A stretch of 22,205 nucleotides of DNA from Smittium culicis (Eukaryota > Kickxellomycota > Harpellomycetes > Harpellales > Legeriomycetaceae), in the NCBI GenBank assembly GCA_001970855.1, contig LSSN01002360.1, positions 1 through 22,205 on the forward strand, given 5' to 3'. Under the pieces are notes generated by a model. It ran no database searches. It was given only the letters and a program-made list of their open reading frames with translations, and was not told the origin of the DNA. Shown here piece by piece: positions 11,901-20,834 of the stretch (position 1 is the stretch's first letter; each line of letters starts with the position of its first letter). Made by a program: the position numbers and the translations under genes.

Positions 11901-13726
11901 AATGTACTTCAAACCTAATTAAAGATACTTTTACCTCAATGATAAATCAGCTATACATTTCTGTCCAAAAAGCTATTCTTGGACCTACTGAAAAAACCGA
12001 AACTGATTCTCACACTTCACAAGATTCAAGAGAATCTACAAGTATATCATATGTACCTTCAATTTCTACAAGATACATTCTTATAATACTGCTATATTGC
12101 TGCTATCCAAAAAAAATCAGCACAAGCAGTAAAAATGACCACCTCTTTAGCAAAAACTCTACACCATCTTTTCCAGATGACTCAAAAAAACTTGATAGTG
12201 ATAGCTCAAATAACAGCCCTGCTTCTGATGCAACGTATAGCTATCTCACTTCTATCCTTTCAGAAGATGTATTTATTAACAAGCTGGTAAACTTTTTAAA
12301 CAGCATTAGCGAGCTTTTCAAAACTCACCATGTTAATATCAGCTCATTTTCAAAATTAGATGAGGCTGAATTATTTGATCTATTAAAAATTCCGATTTTA
12401 AACTTCAAATATATCAACACTGCAGCTATTTTTAGTGAAAAATCGTGCATACTTGATCACAACAACTTTACTAATATTGACGATATAACAGACAAATGCA
12501 AGAATTCTAGCTTTTCAAACTTACTTGATTCCCTCGAAATATGCTACATATGGAACTTAGCTACCACAATATCAGATTCTAAAATCTTTCCTATAGATTA
12601 TAATGCTGAAAAAAATATTTTCTACATGCACGATACTTCAAAATCTCTGCAGACTATTTACTCACCTAAAAGCGACAATCCTTTTGAAAAAGTTTCTAGT
12701 AATCTCTATACAGATGCTTACAGTAATTCCTGCAATAATGTCTCGGGCGATTCTGACACTCTTAGCAATTATGATAGTGACGAATCGTATGATCTCGATA
12801 GCTTACACCTATCTAATATTGATAAATTAAAACAAGAATACCTTGTTTTACAAAATCAACTATCTAATGCCTCAAAGCGTCACCGCGTCAAAAAAGCTTC
12901 AAGAAAATTGAACTCATCCAAGCTTAAAAACCATAATTCTATAAAAAAATCAGCTTTTAATGATGTAAAGGAAAGCAAAAACAGTGAATTAAGCTCTGGA
13001 TATTTAAGCCTAGACGCTGCTTCATTAAAAAATGCTTGCTTTGTATTTGACACTAATTGTTATATAGAGTCATTAGATAAAATTAAGGACTTTTTAAATA
13101 CAAGTGGTTTTGATATATATGTGCCTCTAGCTGTTTTAATGGAACTTGATGGATTAAAATCAAACCCTAATCCGCTAGGTCCGATTTCTAGTAATGCAGT
13201 CAGCTTTATAGAGAAATCTTACGAAAATTCAAACTTATTTTTAAGCAATAACAAGAAATTTTTTAAAAATGGAACAGAGTTTGATTCAGAGCATATTCTC
13301 CCATCAGATAACCTAAAACATAAAGAGCCTGGTAAACTTCGGATTGTTACGATGAAAGGAAATAACCTAACCAATTTAAAGTTTAGAACCGAATCATATT
13401 ACACTTATGATGAAAACGATACCATACACCGTAAGACTAGATGCATTGACGACGTAATAGTCTCAACATGCCAAAAAATCATTTTCCCTACCTCAAAACA
13501 CAGTAAAACTCCCAATAACAGCATTATGCAAGATAAATCTGATAACATGCTGCAAAGCCCTGTCAGAAATTCTCGGGATATAGAACCTATCCGAAGTAAT
13601 ACTGTTGTCCTTGTAACAAGTGATATAAACATGAGAATAAAGGCAACCATATTGGGAATAACGACTGTTAGCTTTAAAACGCTTAACAGGTGGTTCAATG
13701 ACTACAAGAAAAAAAACAATTCATAA
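8922..13726 (+). CDS. SMG6: EST1A/SMG6-like protein: disordered N-terminus, 14-3-3-like/TPR EST1 region, C-terminal PIN endonuclease domain
   Basis: Exon 1 is 8922-9640 and exon 2 is 9754-13726; the intron 9641-9753 (GTAAGT...TTCTAG, 113 nt) joins a phase-2 codon and gives 1563 residues. Residues 1-370 are Ser/Lys/Asn/Pro-rich and disordered. Residues about 370-720 resemble the EST1/SMG5-7 14-3-3-like and TPR region, with the LWFEALSLGTRIQE helix and a GAPNGILYHRLSIL motif matching the family's 'P..G..YNQLA.L' signature, then a SRESLLIYLEK helix. An acidic stretch and a short coiled coil (near residues 1230-1290) precede the PIN domain (about 1330-1555). Its acidic residues are present: D1339 (VFDTNCYI), E1370/D1372 (LMELDGLK), D1472/D1473 (CIDDVIV) and D1530 (LVTSDINMR). 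In animals SMG6 cleaves mRNA near premature stops in nonsense-mediated decay and binds telomerase; S. cerevisiae Est1 lacks the PIN domain. Which role dominates here cannot be read from sequence. Confidence 0.85.
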
Positions 13727-14281
13727 AAATTCTAAACATTTATTTTTTATAGATAAAATTCTATTAATGTTTATAGTTTTTTTCCCTTCATATGTGAAAT
13801 TATTGTTTCACTTTCATCTCTCCCCTCTCAGTTTTTTCATACTTTTGGAGCTTATTAAAATTATTTAAATTTAATTACAATATACGAATCTTTAATTTAT
13901 TACTATTCAACTTCCTCAGCTATAATTGAAACTGTGTGTTCTCATATTTCTTATAAGATAAATATAGCTTAATGCTGTAGTGAGCCAAATACTCTTAGAT
14001 TCATTTAACCTTGAAATTAAATTTAAACATCTCTCCTCCCTTCAATACAAATACTATTTATTTTAAATCTAAACCTTTTAACCGTAATTATTCTCCTACC
14101 TAAGAGATCTTAGCATAATTCTTTATTAAATTAAAAATGTTTTACCTAAAAACATTTTACAATAATTATTCTTTATTAGCACGATAATTATGAAAAATTA
14201 GCTATTTATTACTTCCAACACATATTTTGTTCTATATAATCGATAGATAATGTTATCAAATCCATTAATTTTATTTATTCA
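13727..14281. other. AT-rich spacer with the 3' UTR of the SMG6-like gene
   Basis: About 550 bases of very AT-rich DNA without a gene. It contains a perfect 10-bp inverted repeat, AAAATGTTTT at 14134-14143 and its complement at 14149-14158 with a 5-nt loop, and a repeated TTCTTTATTA word nearby (about 14120 and 14168). The hairpin has only weak A-T pairs, so it may be chance in such DNA. Confidence 0.4.
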
Positions 14282-14361
14282 CAATTACCGGATATAGAAC
14301 TTCAAATGAAGCTCAAAATCGTAGAGATACTAAATATCCTAGGGGTTTCGACCAAAAGAAG

Positions 14362-15697
14362 GTCACAACCAAATTTAAACCACAGATAAACAAAAAAATC
14401 ATTACTATTGACATGGGGGATTATGAAGATGTGTCCCTAAAACATCTAGTAAATGAAGTAAACCAAAGCTGCTTGAAAAGATCTGTAGCATAGGCTCAGA
14501 GCTTAAAATCGGCTGCGCCTGGCCCCAATTCAGTGGATGTCACATAGATGCCATAGATAAAATCTAAGACTCCATAAATTGGACATACGATACTAGAAAT
14601 GGTGATCAGATTGCCAAAGCAACATACTTTATCTTTGGTAAAATCCAAGATGCGACAAATTTCATGTCATTAAAATTGGGATATAGTAACAAAAAGATAA
14701 ATCTTTACCAAATGGTTAATCCTGAATAGGATATAACCGTGATTAATGTCAATAAATACAGAAACATTGGAATTTTATTAAATATAAAAACTATTAAGAA
14801 AAAAATAGAACCTTTAGCCACAATATAAGATATATGTGCGTGATGAAAAAAAAGGAAAAACTATTCGTACATACAGTATACAAATCCTTGTTAAAAAATT
14901 GAAACAGGAAATCGAATTGCTGCTCTTCCTTGAACATGATACTGGATTCATAAATATTTTCTATAAAGGATTTAAACAGGCATGTAATTATTTCAAGGCG
15001 GCAGTTAATTGGAAATTCGAATGAAAGGCCCTAAATAAACCTTTTATTGAAAGAAAAGCCCGAAAGGGCGAAAATAAAATAGGATTTATTTTTAAGAGCT
15101 CAGATTCAGAAAGCTGAGAAGTACCAGCAGATATGTCAGCAAAACCTGCGCTGAAAATTCCAAAAATAATAAGCAATATCATTAAACCAGTAGGTAGCAA
15201 GAAATCTCAAGCTAAAAATACATCATCTATATTTGATATATTAGCGCCAATTACCAATGCTAAAACCATACTTAGAGGTACTATTGGACTAAAAAATACT
15301 CCTGTTGGAGCCAAATGCCATATTCAAACATCTCACCTCCCTATCATAGATTGTTTCTCTGAAAAGGATACATCCAATGACGTTAATAAGCAAAAGGTAG
15401 ATAAAATTAAAAAAAATGAAAATTTGAATATTTCAAGTGTAGATCTCGAGCTCACCAATAAATATAAATAAATAATTGATTTTAATAAAGCCCTGCATGA
15501 GTGAAAGTACTGATGGATTTAATACTCAATCGCCGCACGATATAATGGCCGAAAAGGTAAGTCTGGGTCAAAAATTTACTCAAAAATTCATAGATTATGG
15601 ATCCAATGTGGATAGTGGGCGCACTCGAAGCAACCTAGCTGATATAAACTTGGAATTTGATCCTCCAGATCAGATCAGCTCTGACTTTGACGTTTAA
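14362..15697 (+). pseudogene. ORF1-like (gag-like) remnant of the LINE
   Basis: Coding-like fragments in shifting frames lie between the gene-free spacer and the endonuclease. The best are a frame from about 14362 ending at a TAG near 14494, a frame through about 15012-15471 interrupted once before the ATG at 15133 (fragment MSAKPALKIPKIISNIIKPV), and an Asp-rich end at 15476-15697. They are Lys/Ser/Ile-rich. I see no CCHC knuckle or RRM, so assignment to ORF1 rests on position and orientation only. The fragments could instead be the 5' part of a single long ORF. Confidence 0.4.
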
Positions 15698-16004
15698 TAA
15701 GATCTATAAATCATAAATAAATATGAATATAAACACAAAAAAATGCAAAAAAGCCATAAAATTAAAAATAAGCGACAAATTATTAATATTAAACGTAGAA
15801 GAGCTGTCGAAAAAAACCATCAAAAAATATTCTTTACTAAACTCTTCACTGTATGAACATAGTATCACTACAAATAAAACCTCTCTGACAGCAAAAGAAA
15901 TTGAAAAATCACTCAGCGCCAGAATTAGGCCCGAAAAAAATAAAAAAAATCGGTCACAAATTTTTTTGGTAATTCAAATCAAAGCTTAAAAATTGAAAAA
16001 TTAA

Positions 16005-16990
16005 ACAATATTAAGGTGATGGCTTTCAAATTAAGGGGAATAAAAGGTATCAAAGAAGAGATACAGCACTATATAAATTACGTGCATACAGATATCAGCT
16101 CTTCAAGAAATTTTTCTAAATAAAAAAACGTATAGATATAAAATTCCAGGGTATACCTGCATAGAGTCAAAATAAGATTTTACTAAAGGTGGTACTGAGC
16201 TAATATAGCTGCTAGAAATAAATCAGGCCTCGAAATTTGCGAGTACAAAACTTAACCGATCTGAATAACAGGAAATGTAAGCGTAATTGATAAAAATAAT
16301 AAAAAAATCAATATTCTTGCAACATATTTTCACATTCCAAGCATCATATCCAGAAAAAAAAATGCATCAATAAGCTAGAAAATTTCTTTTTTCGCTCCAG
16401 CAAAAAAAATAAAAAAACACATACTTTTAGGCGACTACAATATGGATGTTTCTGCATCAATAAGATTTGAATCAAAGCTTGAAACTGGTTTCCAGCTAGC
16501 TAAAGTGGCAAATTCTAGAGGATCAAGATGGAATAAATGTAAAGTGGGTCAGATAATTGACCATATATACTATGCTGGGTTCGAAGAAAGAGTAAATTGG
16601 TGCACATAAAACACAAAAATGGATGCAAGTTACCATATTCCGATAACGTCTGAGTGGAGTTGTGAAAATTTTAGAGTTGACCCTAAAAAAATATATTTAT
16701 ATATAGGCGTCAAAAAAATCAAATTAATCGGTAACCAATTAATTTCTAGCAATCGATTCAGTACACTATTAAACAGAGATATGAATCTAGAGATCATAAC
16801 TAAAGGTACAATAATTACGATATGGACTGATTCAACAGTTATGAATGCTATTACAGCTCTCAACTTGCAACTATCTTATCCACTGAGCAAAAGGGCTAAT
16901 ACATGTATTAAAAATAGGCGAAATTCCTTTAAAAAATTTATGATTGTCAATATCAGTAAATCTGATTACGTAAGGGTCAAATCGAAAACA
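16005..16990 (+). pseudogene. APE-type endonuclease domain remnant of LINE ORF2
   Basis: Three short motifs in order mark an apurinic-type endonuclease of LINEs, which nicks target DNA for target-primed reverse transcription. They are LLGDYNMDV (about 16425-16450, the GDFN-like motif), QIIDHIYYAG (about 16550-16580), and DASYHIPI (about 16622-16645, where the usual SDH pair has become S-Y-H). An N-terminal motif like VMAFKLRGIKG is near 16018, and a frame with GY-T-C-IESK follows near 16150 after a frameshift. Stops and frameshifts separate these pieces, so no active enzyme is encoded. Confidence 0.65.
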
Positions 16991-16991
16991 A

Positions 16992-18492
16992 TTGATTCAA
17001 TTAAATAGGATCGAAAAATTAGATAAAATAAAAAAAATGATGATTTTATCGGATCAGTTACTAAATAACGATTCCAAAATTTTTTGGAATTTTATCAAAT
17101 CATATACTGGAAAATCGGTTCAGAGCATCTCCGGTGGCCCAATATTTGATAAAAATAAAACTACACATAGTGATAAAGAAAAAAAAGCATAAATATTGAC
17201 AGAAAATTTTGGTGATCTAGCCAAAGACACTACTGGGAACAGTCGATGTGTTGATAAGTGTGGAAGCTATTGATGGATGAACCATCACCAACATCAAATT
17301 TTTCTAAATTAGTTAACAAAATCATGAACATGATTTATGACTCTGGAGAGATACCAAAGTGCCTGGAAACTAGTATTGTGATTTCTATACCCAAAAAAAG
17401 GTAACCTAATGGATCCATATAACTATCGTGGAATCTCACTATTGACGATACTATCAAAAATAATGGCAAAAATTGTTTCATCAAAACTGACAAGGATTGA
17501 AAATAAATACATAATACTGGTAAAGGAGAAAACAGGCTTTGGAAATCTCGAAGAATGTGCCGGCCAAGCGACTACATTATACGAAATCGTCCGTAGGCGG
17601 AAAACTAAAAGTCAAAAAAAATTACTATTTTTTATAGACTACAGCAAAGCATATGACCGCGTTTCACATATGGCTCTGATGCATAAATTACGAGCCATGG
17701 GGATTGGCGGTAAATTGCTACATATGATCACGGGTATGTATAGCTCTCCAGAAATAGTTGTTAGAGTTGGAAATACTGTTTCCAGCCCCGCTGGTTACCA
17801 CTGCGGAGTACGGAAAGGCTGCACAGCATCGCATATACTCTTTGATTACTACTATATGAACAATATTTTTGAGGGTATAAAAGGTTTTGATGTACTTGGA
17901 CTGCCCAACCGCATTCCAGGTCGGTTTTTTGCCGACGATTCAGTTTTTTTTGGCAGACTCAGCCGAAATTCTTCAAATATAATTGGAAAAAATCAGCACA
18001 TGGTCCAAAATGTGGGAAATGAAAGTGGAAGCATCAAAATTCGCGGTAATGGTCATATACTGTAGCAATTTTTCAAAATTTTTACTACAGAAGCAACTTA
18101 TAAAGACAAATGATCAGTACACCTACTTGGGCTATGTGATGAATAGCAAGTAGAGTGTTGCTGATATGATCAAAAACAATAAGCTGAAGTCACAGAGAGC
18201 CATGTATGCTGCATATGGCTTTCTAAACCAACCAAAAAATTTAACCGCGGTAAAAATAAAGTTTATAAACTACGTTCTACTGCCGATTGGATGTTATGGG
18301 GGCAGAAAATATGGTATGAGTGAACACAGAGTCCACCCAATCCAGGATATCATGGACCAGACTAAACGAATGGTTGCAAAAGTAGAAAAAAACGCCGCCA
18401 TGGAGCGGTTACGAGAAGAGTTGGGAATATCGTCAGTATTACTCCGCACCAGTGCCTCTAGTGAGCGAGTTTTTAACAAATGGCCAGTATCA
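16992..18492 (+). pseudogene. Reverse transcriptase domain remnant of LINE ORF2
   Basis: RT fingers/palm motifs are clear: an IPKK then NYRGISLLTILSKIMAK block (from about 17385), LLFFIDYSKAYDRVSH with the catalytic Asp codon at 17637, and FFADDSVFF with the Asp pair at 17934-17939. Downstream, residues like FINYVLLPIGCYGG and MVAKVEKNAAMERLREELG (18166-18492) match the thumb and beyond of this LINE type. The frame shifts at a 7-A run (17393-17399) and again near 18000-18165, and stops at 17190 and 18152. The RT-2 motif reads TGFG where Arg is usual after GF. The last aligned residues, KWPVS, end at 18492, where the insertion begins. Confidence 0.85.
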
Positions 18493-18871
18493 TTGGAGAA
18501 TAATATCCAATAGATTCCCCAATCCAACTATAAAGTTTTACCTCATTATTTGATTTGAGGATTAAGAATTTTTTCCTCAATCCAAGGTTTTTTTTATTAT
18601 TAGCCAATGAGTTCCTACTCCAGGAACTCATTGAATTCCTTATCTTGAATAATTTTATTTTATAATTTTTATTATTACATAGAGGCCGGATTATTCCCTC
18701 CCAGGGGAATTATCCTTGTCTTTATTTTCTTCTATGAATTTATAGTTATATTATTATATTTACAATAAAGATCAACAACCCCCAATAAACTCAACAAAAT
18801 AACAATTAAGCAAGATGAACAATAAGACGATAATCTCCAATGAAGAATTACTAACGGCGATTTAAACGACT
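18493..18871. mobile_element. Hairpin-rich insertion of about 379 bp inside the LINE, with flanking 10-bp duplication
   Basis: GCCAGTATCA (18483-18492) and GCCAGCATCA (18872-18881) flank a non-coding segment and differ at one base. Joining the two sides at this duplication gives ...KWPVS then NTWIAELIKLP in one frame, so the segment was added to a LINE copy that was continuous here. Inside are three successive hairpins (18552-18583, 18605-18633, 18688-18715) and an inverted pair TCATTGGAGA (18490-18499) / TCTCCAATGA (18834-18843). There is no ORF and no obvious poly(A) tail or tRNA-like promoter box. It could be a SINE or other small non-autonomous element; class unknown. Confidence 0.6.
18605..18633. 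repeat. Perfect 12-bp stem, 5-nt loop hairpin in the insertion
   Basis: CAATGAGTTCCT (18605-18616) pairs fully with AGGAACTCATTG (18622-18633) around the loop ACTCC. It is the central and strongest of three neighbouring hairpins; the others are TTGAGGA/TCCTCAA (18555-18561/18574-18580) and an 11-bp stem with one mismatch (18688-18698/18705-18715). GC-containing stems this exact are rare by chance in such AT-rich DNA. Confidence 0.75.
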
Positions 18872-18881
18872 GCCAGCATCA

Positions 18882-19606
18882 AACACGTGGATAGCTGAGC
18901 TGATCAAACTGCCAACCAAGGCAAAGAAATCCACCTGGGTGACTGGATGCTCTTTGTGGATCAAGAGATACTGTCTGACTAATGCTGTTGGTCAAACAGT
19001 GATCTCATTGACCAACATAAAAAACAAAAACTATAAATAAAAAAGTTAAATTCTGGGCTATAAGCCGTAACATAAACATAAAATTTGAATTAACCTCCAG
19101 GCAGCATACCCAGACTAGATAAAGGGACTCAATTATGTGGGTAGAATGTGGATGGGAAGCTTCTGGACTACCCAGCGCCTGGAAAACGCCAAAATAATCA
19201 ACGAAAAATATAAAATATTTTGCCCCTGCTGCAAACTTTGGACTTCTGAGACAACTAATCGTATAATACTCGATTGTGCTATGTAGCACAAACGCCTGTA
19301 TAAAACGATCGGCCGATACAATCATTCTCGATTCATGATAAAAATAATTTTTCGTTTTCTAATTCTAATGATGCCCGACTGAGGCTGTTGGGAAACTCAT
19401 TGGGGGGGTGGGGGGTTAAAAAAACTTTAAGCCAGCTCCACGCCGGCGCCGCCGAAAAAATTATTGAGCTGGAAACAGCGAAATTTTTGGACGGCATTCG
19501 TGTTGCCAGATCGCTTATACCAGAAAGTATAAGTGATTTTCCGGCCCCCTTGAACCAATGCCCAGTGGGTATGGGACTGCTAGAGCGGCGGAGAGGAGTC
19601 TGGTGA
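18882..19606 (+). pseudogene. C-terminal part of LINE ORF2 with degraded Cys-rich motif
   Basis: After the insertion the frame resumes with NTWIAELIKLPTKAKKSTW (from 18882) and LWIKRY, then breaks. A zinc-knuckle-like CPCCKLWTSETTNRIILDC is encoded at 19221-19277; the position where LINE C-terminal knuckles have His reads Arg (CGT at 19260-19262), so metal binding is probably lost. A final open stretch at 19388-19606 includes GNSLGGWGVKKTL and KFLDGIRVARSLIPESIS and is unusually GC-rich near 19430-19460. The order RT, Cys motif, short tail is standard for LINE ORF2. Confidence 0.6.
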
Positions 19607-20132
19607 AAACTTTTTTGATAAAATTTTTATAAATTTTAAATATTTTTTATTTATGCTGAAATAAGTGTTCCTGAAGGAAAAAACGAATATCGGATACATT
19701 TATCTACCATAAAAACCATTTCCTAAACATTTTCTCCTGGTTTTTTAGGCTAAAGTACAAAATTATGCATTAAATGGCTAATTTATATCAAAATAGTTCT
19801 AGGTTCTATAATGACCTATGAATTAAGCTGGTTCTAGCACTAAAGTGATATCAAAGTTGGCGAATTGGTCGGTAATCTTACTTTTATATATTAAATTTAG
19901 AGAAAATATTGCCTTTAACTAAAATAATCTAGTTTACAATATTTTCACATCATAATTACTTTTTATCCGATAGATAAGCTCCAATAAAAAATTTAACAGT
20001 TTTCTTACCTTTTACCCGTTTAAAAATACATATTGGTATATTTTTAGTATACTATTGAATAAAAAATAATTTTATAACTATACTTTGAAATTTTATCAAA
20101 AAATCGTTTGGAAATGATAAAATTTAACCATT
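19607..20132. other. AT-rich non-coding stretch after the LINE
   Basis: About 500 bases with poly(T)/poly(A) tracts, presumably including the LINE 3' UTR. No open frame, RNA gene or clear repeat was recognised before the direct-repeat block begins. Confidence 0.4.
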
Positions 20133-20540
20133 TCCCGAGCGGCAAACTAATTTTGACCCACATATGTATCCAATAGTTTTCAATAAAAATAACTTAATTC
20201 CGAGGTTTTAAGAAATATTGGTCATTGAATAATAACAGCAAACTATTGACTTTCTTATAAATCATAAACGAATCTTAAAATATAATTTTTTAAAGAGTGT
20301 TGGATGGGAAAGGGTAAATTAATAAAATATCGAATAAAAATAAATTTATTAATAGGTTTAATATTTAATCGTTTCACAGGTGGTAGACTATTTTTGTTCT
20401 ACCAAATTTAGCCAACTAATCTCAATTATAACACTTTAATTCCGAGGAATAAAGAGATATTTATATATTATTAAATAACACTAAATTATACATCAGCTTA
20501 TAAATCATAAGTGAATGGTAAAATAGATTGTTATTTTAAA
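20133..20540. repeat. Two diverged direct-repeat copies, period about 243 bp
   Basis: TTAATTCCGAGG occurs at 20194-20205 and 20436-20447 (offset 242), and CTTATAAATCATAA at 20254-20267 and 20497-20510 (offset 243). Sequence between and around these anchors aligns with small indels, including a GGCAAACTAATTTTG / GGTAGACTATTTTTG pair upstream and a GAAT..TAAAATA pair downstream. I judge identity at about two thirds over roughly 160 bp. Copy 1 is about 20133-20290 and copy 2 about 20376-20540. No coding potential is seen. Confidence 0.6.
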
Positions 20541-20813
20541 ATTAGCCGAGCTCTTTAGAACGAAGATCGATTTATATTATGAGAGGAGACGAGTAACATT
20601 AATTATCATCTCATTGGATAAAACTAAACCGAAATTTAAAAAACTATAAAAATTTTTATAGTATGTAATGTAAAGTACAAGTTTGTGATATCCTTATCAT
20701 CTTTCAGCAAAGGTAAAATGGGTACGGTTAGCGGGGCTTAATATGTATCCTCTCCTCGTATAATATAATATAATCTTCACTCTAAAGAGCTCTATAAATT
20801 TTAAAATTATACT
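20533..20813. repeat. Fold-back (long imperfect inverted repeat) of about 280 bp
   Basis: The left arm (about 20533-20590) and the reverse complement of the right arm (about 20752-20813) share ATTTTAAAATT, GAGCTCTTTAGA, GAAGAT, TATATTAT and GAGGAGA in the same order, with scattered mismatches and a small indel. The centre contains a 20-bp perfect palindrome at 20642-20661. No ORF lies inside. The right arm ends 20 bases from the stop of the recombinase pseudogene. It may be a MITE or a terminal/internal complementary region of the DIRS-like element. Confidence 0.6.
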
Positions 20814-20834
20814 TCAGAATGGAGGCATGTTAAG

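Larger units (their letters stand above)
14282..19606 (+). mobile_element. Decayed non-LTR (LINE) retrotransposon, plus orientation, interrupted by a later insertion
   Basis: Successive coding fragments in one orientation follow the order expected of a LINE: an ORF1-like part, an APE-type endonuclease, a reverse transcriptase, and a C-terminal region with a Cys-rich motif. Frames are broken by many stops and by frameshifts, often at poly(A) runs. The 5' limit is approximate; coding-like sequence starts about 14300. The 3' limit is taken as the end of the last open frame at 19606, after which sequence becomes AT-rich. No target-site duplication of the whole element was found. It is not autonomous in its present state. 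The RT and C-terminal peptides look like LINE proteins of Harpellales fungi, from general recollection rather than a search. Confidence 0.8.

Noticed and set aside
16570..16585. GGTTCGAA as a tRNA B box
   Set aside because: No cloverleaf or A box can be placed around it; it lies in the endonuclease remnant between coding motifs.
18490..18843. TCATTGGAGA / TCTCCAATGA as terminal inverted repeats of a DNA transposon
   Set aside because: They do not coincide with the boundary set by the duplication and the restored reading frame (18871/18872), and the outer flanks show no target duplication; kept only as an internal inverted pair.
20513..20822. GAATGG at 20513-20518 and 20817-20822 as target-site duplication of the fold-back
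   Set aside because: Six bases in AT-rich DNA, not placed symmetrically at the arm ends; too weak.
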